Shown here: in pieces, positions 1-8,573 of the stretch
Numbering within the stretch: the stretch's first letter is position 1
How the letters are laid out: every line of letters starts with the position of its first letter
Source of the DNA: Pelagihabitans sp947500445
Lineage (GTDB): Bacteria > Bacteroidota > Bacteroidia > Flavobacteriales > Flavobacteriaceae
Reading direction: 5' to 3'
Assembly (NCBI RefSeq): GCF_050589625.1
Contig: NZ_JBNGOP010000006.1
Span: 1 to 64,000, forward strand
Length of the DNA stretch: 64,000 nucleotides
Position numbers and translations under genes: made by a program
Notes under the pieces: model-generated
Told to the model about the DNA's origin: nothing
What the model saw: only the letters and a program-made list of their open reading frames with translations
Database searches by the model: none

Positions 1-506
1 AATCAAAGAACGGCCGTAACTTGTATATTTTTAAGGTCTTTACAAAGATTACTATTACATTAACCGGACACTATTGAGTACAAAGTAATGAGTAATCAGT
101 TGTTCGTTTGTGTTTGATTTTTGAATTTGAACTTGACACTTGACACTTGAACTTGACACTTGAACTTGAATTTGTCTTTTCTCCTTGCTCCTTCAGCGAA
201 GCGGTCCTTTTTCAATGAACAGTGAATGGATGGCAGTTTGTAGTGGTAAGTAAAAAGTATATGGTGGCGAAGTTTGAATTTGATATTTGAATTTGACACT
301 TGTACTTGTCTTTTGTCTTTGTTCTTTCAGCGCAGCGGTCTTTCATCCTTCAGCAAAGCGGTCCTTTTTCAATCAACAATTAGCAATGAACAATGAGTGA
401 TTGGTAAAAGTAATTAGTGGTGTATTCTTCTAACTTTGGATTTGGATTTGGATTTGAGTTTGACATTTGAGTTTTAACTTGACACTTGAACCTTCCCCAC
501 GGTCCT

Positions 507-599
507 CGACAGGCTCGGACTGACAGAACGTTCGTCATTTGGCGGTACGGCCAAAAAGAAATCCAACTGTCAGGCTGTCGAAGCGCTTTCGAAAGCGTT
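507..599. repeat. Inverted repeat CGACAG...CTGACAG / CTGTCAG...CTGTCG plus palindrome
   Basis: The left arm at 507-526 (CGACAGGCTCGGACTGACAG) and the right arm at 567-580 (CTGTCAGGCTGTCG) can pair with a small bulge around a 40 bp centre. A near-perfect palindrome, AAGCGCTTTCGAAAGCGTT, follows at 581-599. It resembles small dispersed palindromic elements with a CGACAGGCT core that I associate with Bacteroidota genomes. Confidence 0.6.
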
Positions 600-636
600 A
601 CTGACCAATACCATTTTGTATTTGCATTCGACGTAG

Positions 637-696
637 GTGTTTGCGTTTGTGTTTGTGTTTGTGTTTGTGTTTGTGTTTGTGTTTGTGTTTGTGTTT
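637..696. repeat. GTGTTT hexanucleotide microsatellite, 10 units
   Basis: Ten tandem copies of GTGTTT fill exactly 60 bp; the second unit is the variant GCGTTT and the others are perfect. The tract ends about 140 bp before the mutS start codon. A hexamer does not shift a reading frame, but length changes could alter spacing in the upstream region of mutS. Confidence 0.95.
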
Positions 697-837
697 GATT
701 TTTGTATTTGCTTTTGAACTTGACACTTGAACTTCCAAAAGTTATCCCCATTGTATCAACAATGTTGTTGTTTCGGTGTCAAAAACGGTATTTTCGGTTT
801 TTATTTTTCTTGCAGTATAAATCGTTTTTGAATCGCC

Positions 838-3459
838 TTGGGAAAATCAGCAAAAAAAAAGAAGGTCACCCCTTTGATGCAGCAGTACAACACCATCAAA
901 ACAAAGTATCCTGATGCCTTGTTGTTGTTTCGGGTCGGGGATTTTTACGAAACCTTCGGGGAGGATGCGGTAAAGGCGGCCAAAATATTGGGCATCATTT
1001 TGACCCACCGGAACAACGGTGGCGACAGGACCGAATTGGCAGGCTTTCCCCATCATTCGCTCAACACCTATTTACCAAAATTGGTAAAGGCCGGGCAACG
1101 GGTCGCCATTTGCGACCAGTTGGAAGACCCCAAAATGACCAAAACGATCGTAAAAAGAGGGGTGACGGAACTCGTTACTCCCGGAGTGGCCCTGAACGAC
1201 GACATTCTTCAGGCCAAATCGAACAACTTTCTATGTGCGGTACATTTTGGAAGGTCTATTTTGGGCATATCGTTCGTTGATATTTCAACCGGCGAGTTTC
1301 TTACCGCTGAAGGAAGTCCGGAGCAATTGGATAAATTGCTCCAAAATTTTGGACCGAACGAAGTACTGGTATCCAAGCACCACAAAAAGGATTTTTTAAG
1401 TACGTTCGGCCACCAGTTCCATACCTTTTTTGTGGAGGATTGGGTCTTTCAGGACGACTATGCCCGGGAAACGCTCATGAGCCATTTTAAGACCGGCTCT
1501 TTAAAAGGGTTTGGCATCGATCATTTACATTTGGGAATTGTCGCCTGTGGGGTTGTACTCCATTACCTTTCCGAAACGCAGCACCGACAATTGCACCATA
1601 TTGCAAGGGTGCAACGAATAGCGGAAGAGGAATATGTTTGGATGGACCGCTTTACCATCCGAAACCTGGAGCTCTATCATTCGACCAATACCAACGCCGT
1701 AACGCTTTTGGATGTTATCGATAAAACACGCTCCCCCATGGGAGGGCGGCTCTTAAAACGATGGTTGGCCCTACCCCTTAAAAAAACGGCCAAGATCAAA
1801 CTGCGACATCAGGCGGTAGCCTATTTGACCGAAACACCGGAAAGTCTTCAAAAATTATTTCAGGGAATCGGACAGATGGGCGACCTGGAACGCCTCATTT
1901 CCAAAGTGGCCACGGGCAAGATCAACCCTAAAGAAACGGTACTGCTCAAAAATTCCCTAGAGGCCGTAACACCCATAAAAACACATACCGCAGCAACAGG
2001 GAACGCTTCATTGGTACTGCTTTCCGACCAACTCCATTCCTGTGAGGCCTTGCGTTCCAAGATTTCGGAAATGTTGGATGAAGCGGCACCTGTACAAATC
2101 CCCAAAGGAAAAACGATTGCCGAAGGCTACTCCGCCGAACTGGACGAGTTGCGACAGCTCGCCTTCTCCGGAAAGGATTATTTGGACAAGATGCTACAGC
2201 GGGAAACCGAGCGCACCGGCATAAGTTCCCTTAAAATTGCCTCGAACAACGTATTCGGATATTATATTGAGGTACGGAACACCCATAGGGACAAGGTTCC
2301 GGAGGAATGGATACGCAAACAGACCCTGGTAAACGCGGAGCGTTACATTACGGAAGAACTAAAAGAGTACGAAGCTAAAATTTTGGGTGCCGAAGAACGT
2401 ATCTTAAGTTTGGAACAACAGCTTTTTTCGCAACTGGTGGTGTGGATGCAAGAATATATCGCCCCGGTACAGAAAAATGCACATGTCATCGCCCAACTCG
2501 ATTGCTTGGCGGGATTCGCACAATTGGCCAACGAAAACAACTATGTGGCACCGACCATGAACGATTCTACAAAAATAGATATCAAGAACGGTCGCCATCC
2601 GGTAATCGAAAAGCAATTGCCTATCGGGGAGGCCTATATTGCCAACGATGTATTGCTCGATCGGGACGAACAGCAGATCATTATGATCACGGGGCCCAAC
2701 ATGAGTGGTAAATCGGCCATTTTACGGCAAACGGCATTGATCGTGCTATTGGCGCAAATGGGGAGCTTTATTCCTGCCGATGCAGCGGATATCGGCTATG
2801 TGGATAAAATTTTCACTCGTGTCGGGGCCAGTGATAATATTTCCATGGGGGAATCGACCTTTATGGTTGAAATGAACGAGACCGCTTCCATCTTGAACAA
2901 CCTCAGTGAACGAAGTTTGGTATTGCTGGACGAAATCGGGCGCGGTACCAGCACCTATGACGGTATTTCCATTGCGTGGGCCATTTCGGAATACTTGCAC
3001 GAGCACCCGGCCAGGGCCAAAACCTTGTTCGCCACACATTACCATGAACTCAATGACATGGAAGGGACTTTTGAGCGCATTAAAAACTACAATGTTTCGG
3101 TAAAGGAACTGAAAGACAATGTTCTTTTTCTTCGAAAGCTCACCCCAGGGGGCAGTGCCCACAGTTTTGGTATCCATGTAGCGAAAATGGCGGGTATGCC
3201 GCAACAGGTTATCCGAAAAGCCAACAGAATGCTGCAAAAACTGGAACAATCGCATTCCAATGAAGAATTGACCGAAAAACTGCAATCGGCACAGAACGAA
3301 ATGCAATTGAGCTTTTTTAATTTGGACGACCCCTTATTGGAACGGATAAAGGAAGACATCACCCATTTGGATATCGATACCTTAACACCGGTGGAGGCGC
3401 TTATGAAGCTGAACGAGATCAAACGCTTGCTCAGCAAAAACAAAAAGGCCAGTAGCTAA
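838..3459 (+). CDS. mutS: DNA mismatch repair protein MutS
   Basis: An 873-residue MutS, the usual length. It recognises mismatches and small loops and starts methyl-independent mismatch repair with MutL. The mismatch-wedging F-x-E motif is F36-Y37-E38. The ABC-type ATPase follows: Walker A GPNMSGKS at 619-626 (Ser where many MutS have Gly), and Walker B with signature LVLLDEIGRGTS near 694-705. The start is TTG. It was chosen because the encoded N-terminus (MGKSAKKKKVTPLMQQYN) matches the lysine-rich N-termini usual for flavobacterial MutS; the next in-frame ATG (MQQYN) would remove that segment. There is no obvious Shine-Dalgarno sequence, as is normal in the phylum. The gene stands alone, behind the repeat region and before the tRNA genes. 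Confidence 0.97.
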   Translation: MGKSAKKKKVTPLMQQYNTIKTKYPDALLLFRVGDFYETFGEDAVKAAKILGIILTHRNNGGDRTELAGFPHHSLNTYLPKLVKAGQRVAICDQLEDPKMTKTIVKRGVTELVTPGVALNDDILQAKSNNFLCAVHFGRSILGISFVDISTGEFLTAEGSPEQLDKLLQNFGPNEVLVSKHHKKDFLSTFGHQFHTFFVEDWVFQDDYARETLMSHFKTGSLKGFGIDHLHLGIVACGVVLHYLSETQHRQLHHIARVQRIAEEEYVWMDRFTIRNLELYHSTNTNAVTLLDVIDKTRSPMGGRLLKRWLALPLKKTAKIKLRHQAVAYLTETPESLQKLFQGIGQMGDLERLISKVATGKINPKETVLLKNSLEAVTPIKTHTAATGNASLVLLSDQLHSCEALRSKISEMLDEAAPVQIPKGKTIAEGYSAELDELRQLAFSGKDYLDKMLQRETERTGISSLKIASNNVFGYYIEVRNTHRDKVPEEWIRKQTLVNAERYITEELKEYEAKILGAEERILSLEQQLFSQLVVWMQEYIAPVQKNAHVIAQLDCLAGFAQLANENNYVAPTMNDSTKIDIKNGRHPVIEKQLPIGEAYIANDVLLDRDEQQIIMITGPNMSGKSAILRQTALIVLLAQMGSFIPADAADIGYVDKIFTRVGASDNISMGESTFMVEMNETASILNNLSERSLVLLDEIGRGTSTYDGISIAWAISEYLHEHPARAKTLFATHYHELNDMEGTFERIKNYNVSVKELKDNVLFLRKLTPGGSAHSFGIHVAKMAGMPQQVIRKANRMLQKLEQSHSNEELTEKLQSAQNEMQLSFFNLDDPLLERIKEDITHLDIDTLTPVEALMKLNEIKRLLSKNKKASS

Positions 3460-3460
3460 T

Positions 3461-3476
3461 ATCAGAAATGGTATAA
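3461..3476. repeat. Solo end of MITE family A
   Basis: The 16 bp ATCAGAAATGGTATAA directly behind the mutS stop is identical to the right end of the family A element at 28941-29101 (bases 29088-29103). No partner arm is seen nearby, so it looks like a remnant. Confidence 0.5.
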
Positions 3477-3536
3477 GGTCGGCCGCGCCCAAAACCGTCA
3501 TGAAATTGTTAAGGCCGCTTTTTTAGCGAAAATTGC

Positions 3537-3566
3537 TTTGCCTTTTAGAGAAATGTATTAAATTTG
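3537..3566 (+). promoter_or_regulatory. Bacteroidetes-type promoter for the tRNA genes
   Basis: TTTG at 3537-3540, 18 bp, then TAAATTTG at 3559-3566. This fits the phylum's primary sigma consensus (-33 TTTG, about 19 bp, -7 TAnnTTTG). It lies 50 bp before tRNA-Gly and would start transcription near 3572. Confidence 0.75.
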
Positions 3567-3615
3567 TCACCGCGTTCGACAAGAACGATGTTCTTTTAAA
3601 ATTTTCAGTACCTAT

Positions 3616-3690
3616 GCGAAAGTAGCTCAGGGGTAGAGCATCACCTTGCCAAGGTGGGGGTCGAGGGTTCGAATCCCTTTTTTCGCTCCA
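3616..3690 (+). tRNA. tRNA-Gly (anticodon GCC)
   Basis: A complete cloverleaf. Acceptor GCGAAAG (3616-3622) pairs with TTTTCGC (3680-3686). The D arm is GCTC...GAGC, the anticodon loop TTGCCAA reads GCC, and the T arm carries TTCGAAT. Discriminator T and an encoded CCA end the gene at 3690. Confidence 0.97.
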
Positions 3691-3720
3691 AAAAAACGCT
3701 GCATGTCGGCGTTTTTTTTC
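3691..3720 (+). terminator. Terminator-like hairpin after tRNA-Gly
   Basis: AAAAAACGC (3691-3699) can pair with GCGTTTTTT (3709-3717) around a 9-nt loop, and eight T follow the GCG. It starts directly after the CCA. It may be only partly effective, or the two tRNA genes may be separate units. Confidence 0.6.
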
Positions 3721-3803
3721 GTTCATACCGTAACCAAGTTGCGCGTTGTATTGCCGTGGAACCGCTAATGCACTCTTTGTGTTAGAAACGTTTTGGCAGT
3801 AAG

Positions 3804-3887
3804 GCTCGAGTGGTGGAATTGGTAGACACGTTGGACTTAAAATCCAATGGCCTTTGGGCCGTGCGGGTTCAAGTCCCGCCTCGAGTA
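3804..3887 (+). tRNA. tRNA-Leu (anticodon TAA)
   Basis: 84 nt with the long variable arm of class II tRNAs (GGCCTTTGGGCC region). Acceptor GCTCGAG (3804-3810) pairs with CTCGAGT (3880-3886); the discriminator is A3887. The anticodon stem TTGGA/TCCAA encloses loop CTTAAAA, anticodon TAA. CCA is not encoded, unlike in the neighbouring tRNA-Gly. Confidence 0.97.
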
Positions 3888-3897
3888 CAAAGAAGAT

Positions 3898-3922
3898 AGC
3901 CGAGGTAAAACCTCGGCTTTTT
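3898..3922 (+). terminator. Rho-independent terminator after tRNA-Leu
   Basis: A perfect 9-bp stem AGCCGAGGT / ACCTCGGCT with loop AAA is followed by a run of T, 11 nt after the tRNA end. Confidence 0.9.
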
Positions 3923-4240
3923 CATTTCCAAAAAAGGTTGTCATCTGCCCCTAATAGCTATAACACGGTGCCCCTTACTACCGAAAAGAAAAATCTATAG
4001 TATCAACCAGCTTCATTCGATAATTGAAAAATTTTGTGGGATTTTCTGAACCGAACCATAACTAAACCTTTGTGAGCCCACCGCGCATTTTAACCTAAAC
4101 GTTAGATACGACCAAGCAGATCCGCTATAGTTCAGACTTCTAACGGCTCGGCTCTTTCCTGAAATTGATTATATTTAAGCTAGCTTGATTTCTTGGCCCC
4201 AAATCACGACCAAACCGTTAAGTGACATAAAAAATAAACG
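3923..4240. other. Intergenic stretch, nothing recognised
   Basis: About 320 bp between the tRNA-Leu terminator and the next gene. I see no open frame, repeat or convincing promoter. Confidence 0.6.
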
Positions 4241-4756
4241 ATGGATGTATTAAAGTTAGCTACGGAATGGGCAAAATCAGAAGTCTTCTCAACACGTTTC
4301 TTCATCTTTTTTGCCGTATTGTTTTTAATCGCAAGCACCGGATTTTGGCAGTTGGCCAAAACAGATTTGGCCAAGGCATATATTATTCCAACATTGGTAG
4401 CAGGTTTATTGCTTATGTCAATTGGACTAGGTTTGTTTTACACCAACAAGTCAAGAATCACCCAATTTGAAAAAGCATACCATACCAATGCAACCAGTTT
4501 CTTTTCGTCAGAAATTGAACGTTCGGAAAGTACTTTAAAAGAATACACTGTTGTATTTAAGGTAGTACCAAGCCTAATTATTGTGGCGGCATTATTGATC
4601 CTGTTTATAAATACACCAACTTGGCGTGCAATTAGTATTACATCAATTGCTTTGTTGACCGTTATTCTGTTAGTTGACGGAACTGCATATTCAAGAATTG
4701 AATCCTACAATAAAGAATTGAAATTGATCGCTATAGAAAATGAAACCAAAAAGTAA
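4241..4756 (+). CDS. Putative four-helix membrane protein, unknown
   Basis: 171 residues with four hydrophobic stretches (roughly 20-37, 47-66, 105-123 and 129-147) and short charged ends, so probably an integral inner-membrane protein. The loop between helices 2 and 3 is hydrophilic (about 68-102). I recognise no family motif. The gene stands alone, with long spacers on both sides. The ATG fits because it starts a charged segment before the first helix. Confidence 0.7.
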   Translation: MDVLKLATEWAKSEVFSTRFFIFFAVLFLIASTGFWQLAKTDLAKAYIIPTLVAGLLLMSIGLGLFYTNKSRITQFEKAYHTNATSFFSSEIERSESTLKEYTVVFKVVPSLIIVAALLILFINTPTWRAISITSIALLTVILLVDGTAYSRIESYNKELKLIAIENETKK

Positions 4757-5035
4757 CCGCACACAATAAAGATGGCTGTACTTTAGCGCGCTCCTATCTA
4801 CGACAAAAAAATTCTATATTTTACCTGCATTATTGGATAAGCGATACCCCGAAGCGTCTAGACTACCGAATTTCCCAAACCGAAGTCATGGTCAAACAGT
4901 TGTATCACCTTGAGTTAAATTGAAATCGATAAAGCGGCTATTTTAGTATTGATTTAGCTTTTAAAAAACTGGCAAATCCTACCTATCCCTCATTTTCAAG
5001 AGTTGGAATGGGAATCACGCTTTGAATATGAATTT

Positions 5036-5767
5036 ATGAAAAAACGGAATATTTTTAGACTGATATGGTTTGGTATTGTTACGTTATTTTTTGTTTGGCA
5101 GGGAACTACCTATCAGTCCAGAAATTTACCAGAAAATACCTTCGATAACAATGGTGAAATTACTATCGAAGAATCGGGTGATGAAATAGTGTTTTTATCA
5201 AAAAATTCAAATTATAAAAATCAGGTGATTTTTTTTCAGGGTGGATTGACGGACCCTAAAGCCTATGCACCGCTTTGCCGAAAGATAGCGGAAAACGGAT
5301 TTACCTGTCATCTCATCAAAATGGATTGGAGAATGCCGCAATGGGACTATAAAAAAATTGAGACTATGTTCAATTTAAAAAATAGAAATTATATCCTTGG
5401 CGGACATTCGCAGGGAGCAAAAATGGCATCTCAATTCGTTTATGAAAATCCCGAATTGATGAAAGGGCTTTTCTTATTGGGCACCTCACATCCCAGAGAT
5501 TTTGATTTATCGAACAGAATTTTGCCGACCATAAAACTTTATGCGGAATTGGACGGATTAGCCAGTGTTTCAGAAGTTATGGAAAATAAAAACAAGCTGC
5601 CAAAAAACTCCTATTTAACAGAAATAAAAGGCGGAAATCACTCTCAATTTGGCTATTTGGGTAAATTATTGACAGATGGGACCGCGGAAATCGATTTAAC
5701 CGAACAACAGCATGTAACCGCAGAAAAATTAATCGAATTTTTTAATGATATTGAGGTTATAAAATGA
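5036..5767 (+). CDS. Membrane-anchored alpha/beta hydrolase
   Basis: 243 residues from ATG 5036; an earlier in-frame ATG at 5003 would put a non-hydrophobic tail before the signal anchor. MKKRNIFRLIWFG begins an N-terminal hydrophobic segment (about 7-22), so the enzyme is exported or membrane-tethered. The catalytic triad can be read: nucleophile elbow G-H-S125-Q-G, Asp near D173 (AELDG) and His202 in GGNHSQFG. Such proteins hydrolyse esters or similar bonds; the substrate is unknown. The gene is isolated, and a MITE-like element (5773-5912) begins 5 bp after its stop codon. Confidence 0.82.
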   Translation: MKKRNIFRLIWFGIVTLFFVWQGTTYQSRNLPENTFDNNGEITIEESGDEIVFLSKNSNYKNQVIFFQGGLTDPKAYAPLCRKIAENGFTCHLIKMDWRMPQWDYKKIETMFNLKNRNYILGGHSQGAKMASQFVYENPELMKGLFLLGTSHPRDFDLSNRILPTIKLYAELDGLASVSEVMENKNKLPKNSYLTEIKGGNHSQFGYLGKLLTDGTAEIDLTEQQHVTAEKLIEFFNDIEVIK

Positions 5768-5772
5768 ACCCA

Positions 5773-5912
5773 TTTAGACTTTTTATACTCAAGGATGCTT
5801 CGAGAAGCCATTTAAAACCCTGTTGAAGACTTTTTTAAGTTTCTTGGAGGATAACGACAGGAAAAGAAAGGGCGGTAAAGGGTAATTTTCTAGCCAATTA
5901 AAAAAATCTAAA
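5773..5912. mobile_element. MITE-like element, family B copy 1
   Basis: 140 bp bounded by terminal inverted repeats TTTAGACTTTTT (5773-5784) and AAAAAATCTAAA (5901-5912), 11 of 12 positions matching. It shares order and scattered identity (TGAAC-CATTTAGAC, GCTTCG-GAA, AAGGGGTAA-type segments) with 11065-11228. No coding capacity. Confidence 0.6.
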
Positions 5913-6002
5913 CAAGTTCACTAAATAAAAATCGGTTACAAAACGAAAAATTATGCAGAAAGCAGTTACCTTTAATATCCTATACTATAGCACCTAATTA
6001 TC

Positions 6003-6434
6003 ATGATTATGACACTGAAATTCACTTTGCTCTTTTTAGTAATGTGTGCTACTTCATTTAGCCAAAATATAAACGAACTTGAATTAACGGGAACTTGGAA
6101 AGTTGAAGATGTGACAACTAACTTCTCAAACGTATCTAAAGAGCAGCAACAATACATTGACACGCTAAAAGCCGCCTTCAATGATGCTACATTTGAATTT
6201 AAAAAGGACGGACACTTCAACATTGATATTGACTTAGAGGACATTAGTCAGCAAATGAAGAACGCTTTTTGGAGGTTTGACCCTTCGAAATTAAAAGTTA
6301 CCGTTGTAGACTGGACAGAAAAAGAAGCGGACAAACCGTCCTGGGAATGGCCCATAACCATTTCGAAAACGGAAGAAAAAACGCTGTTTCTTTTAATGGA
6401 GTCACAATTCAACCTTCAAGTGACAAAAAACTAG
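6003..6434 (+). CDS. Secreted lipocalin-like protein
   Basis: 143 residues. The signal peptide MIMTLKFTLLFLVMCATSFSQ ends at a typical ...SFSQ cleavage site common in this phylum. The mature protein opens with LTGTWKVEDV, the strand-and-turn seen at the start of lipocalin-like domains (DUF4488/lipocalin_4 style), then a beta-rich body. It is probably periplasmic or secreted; the ligand is unknown. A second in-frame ATG at 6009 is an equally possible start. A TACCTTTA box lies about 35 bp upstream. Confidence 0.65.
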   Translation: MIMTLKFTLLFLVMCATSFSQNINELELTGTWKVEDVTTNFSNVSKEQQQYIDTLKAAFNDATFEFKKDGHFNIDIDLEDISQQMKNAFWRFDPSKLKVTVVDWTEKEADKPSWEWPITISKTEEKTLFLLMESQFNLQVTKN

Positions 6435-6789
6435 CGAACACGCGGGTTGCAATTCATTTGACCGGATGGCTATCCCAATTCGAAAACTCTCCGAATTTCC
6501 CTTTCACGTGTTCAATTTAGCCGCCTCAGGTGTCAGCTTAGAAACCTATGGAAAAACACGTTAACCGTTAATAAAAAGACCGAAAAGGCATATGAATAGC
6601 TACGAAATCGGTTTCGCGACTGTGAACAATAAACGTTGACCATTATCCAGGGAAAATCAAAAGTCTTGCCGTCCCCTCTTTTCACATCGCCAGCAGTCCG
6701 CAAAAGAAAAAAACGCAAATTTCCGTCACACCGGTAATTCCAATACTGTCTAAACAAGTAGAACATAAACACTTAAAAAGACAAAATTC
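6435..6789. other. Intergenic stretch, nothing recognised
   Basis: 355 bp without a believable open frame. The minus-strand frame at 6533-6772 has no recognisable family or start context. No hairpin or repeat seen. Confidence 0.5.
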
Positions 6790-7191
6790 ATGGAAACGGT
6801 ATTACGAAACATTATAACCTTATCGGTAACGCTACACTGCCCATATGACAGAGCATTTGAATACTTGGCTACGCCTATAAACCAAAAAGAATGGGCAATT
6901 CATTTTTTCCGGGATATTGAAGAAATTGATGGAAAAACTATTGCCGTTTTACCTTTCGGCAAGCTTCCCATGCACATAAAATCAGATTATAAAACCGGAA
7001 TTTTAGACATCCATCTAGGAGAAGGCAAACCGATCCATACCCGCCTGATCGAAATCGACAGCAATACGAATGTCTATAATTTCACGCTTGCCCGGCCAAA
7101 AGGTATGCCCGATGACGTATGGAAAAACAAAGCCTTACCCGACATGCAGGACGAATTGAACATACTCAAACGAATACTAGAAGAAAAATAG
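6790..7191 (+). CDS. SRPBCC (START-like) family protein
   Basis: 133 residues. The opening LSVTLHCPYDRAFEYLATPINQKEWA is typical of the SRPBCC/polyketide-cyclase fold, where the first strand leads into the helix lining a hydrophobic ligand pocket. No export signal, so probably cytosolic. It is the first gene of a tight trio: its stop lies 2 bp before the next start, and that gene overlaps an ECF sigma factor gene. The ligand or partner is unknown; co-transcription suggests a link to the sigma factor. Confidence 0.75.
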   Translation: METVLRNIITLSVTLHCPYDRAFEYLATPINQKEWAIHFFRDIEEIDGKTIAVLPFGKLPMHIKSDYKTGILDIHLGEGKPIHTRLIEIDSNTNVYNFTLARPKGMPDDVWKNKALPDMQDELNILKRILEEK

Positions 7192-7193
7192 TC

Positions 7194-7598
7194 ATGAAAA
7201 AATTTACTTTAAGCGTAATTCTTGGTTTTATTGTGAACAATGTGGTCGCGACCCTGGTTGCCCTGTTTGTTCTAAACCCGCTTTTAAACCCGATGTTCAA
7301 AGGCACCCTCCGAACCGCAGAAGATGGGTTGGAAATGCCCTCCCTTTTAAGCGGATATTTTATGCTAACGGTGTTGATGGTAATTGGTTACAAGTACTTT
7401 GCTTTGGATGCCAGATGGATAAAAAAAGGGATCGGTTGGGGGCTTTTGATCGGTGGAGCTACTTTTTTGGCAGGTCATTTGATCATTGCGGGTTGGGCGG
7501 CAATTCCACCAAAGCCCATGTTCATATCCGGAATTTTGGACATCTTGGCCACGGTCGCAACAGGAATAACAATAGCCTATATTTATAGAAATGAATAA
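7194..7598 (+). CDS. Small four-helix membrane protein in sigma-factor operon
   Basis: 134 residues from ATG 7194, placed directly behind the SRPBCC stop; a longer frame from 7119 would overlap that gene by about 70 bp. Four hydrophobic segments (about 4-27, 52-70, 80-102 and 110-130) predict an inner-membrane protein. Its last codons overlap the sigma factor start by 8 bp, so translation is probably coupled. No known family recognised; from its position it could be a membrane partner of the sigma factor. Confidence 0.72.
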   Translation: MKKFTLSVILGFIVNNVVATLVALFVLNPLLNPMFKGTLRTAEDGLEMPSLLSGYFMLTVLMVIGYKYFALDARWIKKGIGWGLLIGGATFLAGHLIIAGWAAIPPKPMFISGILDILATVATGITIAYIYRNE

Positions 7599-8397
7599 CG
7601 TGGAAACACTTGTAAAAAAGGCGGTAACGGGAGATAAAAAAGCCCTGGAAGAAGTAGTGGTACAGATCCAAGACTTGATCTATAATTTGGCCGTCAGAAT
7701 GCTTTGGCACCCCGATGATGCCAAAGACGCTACCCAGGATATTCTGATAAAGGTAATTACCAATTTGAGTAGTTTTAACCATAAAAGTGCTTTTACCACT
7801 TGGGTCTATAGTCTTTCGACCAACACCCTGATCAATTTCAAAAAGAAAAAGATTACGAATTCGGTTCGTTTCAACGAATATGAAATACAGTTAAGGCAAG
7901 GGCTTTCCGAATCGATCGATTACACGAATAACAAAGCAGAACAGAACTTATTGATTCAAGAAGCAAAAATTGGCTGTTCCAACGGAATGTTGCAATGTTT
8001 AAATCATGAGAGTCGTTTGACCTATATTATCGGAGAGATTTTGGAGTTCAATAGCGCCGAAGGAGCGGCAATTTTTGAAATCACCCCGGAAAATTTTAGA
8101 AAAAGACTATCCCGTTCAAAAAAGAACCTGCACAATTTCCTAAACAGAAACTGTGGAATCGTAAACGCCAAAAATCCATGTCGGTGTCGTAAAAAAGTAG
8201 ACAGTTCCATTAAAAAGGGGTTGATACTACCGGACCATTTGCTCTTCACAACAAACCTTAAAAACACCTCCCTGATCGATGCGATCGAGAAAATTCAAAA
8301 TGAAGTATCATTATATCGCACAAACCCTGAATACAATGCGCCAGAATCACTCTTAATGGAAGTGAAAAGGATAATAACCACTTCCAAAAACGTATAA
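7591..8397 (+). CDS. ECF-type RNA polymerase sigma factor with Cys-containing tail
   Basis: 268 residues. Region 2 (about 25-85) contains the helix ML-W-H-P-DDAKDATQDILIKV and the -10 binding part SAFTTWVYSLSTNTL. Region 4 (about 138-182) has the helix-turn-helix EGAAIFEITPENFRKRLSRSKK. Unlike a minimal ECF factor it continues for about 85 residues, beginning with C188-G-I-V-N-x3-N-P-C197-R-C199, a cysteine cluster that could bind metal or sense redox state. No classical anti-sigma gene is adjacent; a membrane protein and an SRPBCC protein are encoded immediately upstream. Confidence 0.85.
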   Translation: MNNVETLVKKAVTGDKKALEEVVVQIQDLIYNLAVRMLWHPDDAKDATQDILIKVITNLSSFNHKSAFTTWVYSLSTNTLINFKKKKITNSVRFNEYEIQLRQGLSESIDYTNNKAEQNLLIQEAKIGCSNGMLQCLNHESRLTYIIGEILEFNSAEGAAIFEITPENFRKRLSRSKKNLHNFLNRNCGIVNAKNPCRCRKKVDSSIKKGLILPDHLLFTTNLKNTSLIDAIEKIQNEVSLYRTNPEYNAPESLLMEVKRIITTSKNV

Positions 8398-8573
8398 AAA
8401 CATGGGTGATTTTAATGAAAGAAATTAAAGAGCATCAGAAAACAAATGTCTTTCAAAACATAAAGTACTATGGATAGCAATCCTCTACCGCCCCTACATA
8501 AGACCTTCAAAATATTTTGACACAACCATTTCCTATAAATTGTATCTAAAGTACAGACAGGTACAACAAAATC

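Larger units (their letters stand above)
120..736. repeat. Degenerate TTGACACTTGAACTT repeat blocks
   Basis: Four AT-rich blocks (about 120-173, 272-308, 435-491 and 699-736) are built from variants of the hexamer TTGAAC/TTTGAA and share the core ACTTGACACTTG. They are separated by 100-200 bp spacers. Two spacers share another short motif, CTTCAGCGAAGCGGTCC and variants (about 190-209, 326-340, 348-366), followed by TTTTTCAAT. No credible gene is present in 1-837. The minus-strand open frames here are low-complexity translations (QTQTQT, NPNPNP) and look spurious. Confidence 0.7.

Noticed and set aside
120..736. Possible CRISPR array before mutS
   Set aside because: Repeats are irregular hexamer variants without constant repeat or spacer lengths, and no cas genes are in the window.
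380..751. Minus-strand open frame with QTQTQT and NPNPNP runs
   Set aside because: It is the translation of the microsatellite and repeat blocks; no start context, domain or conservation to be expected.
2746..3306. 186-codon minus-strand frame within mutS
   Set aside because: It lies fully opposite a conserved MutS ATPase region and has no recognisable domain; a reading-frame shadow.
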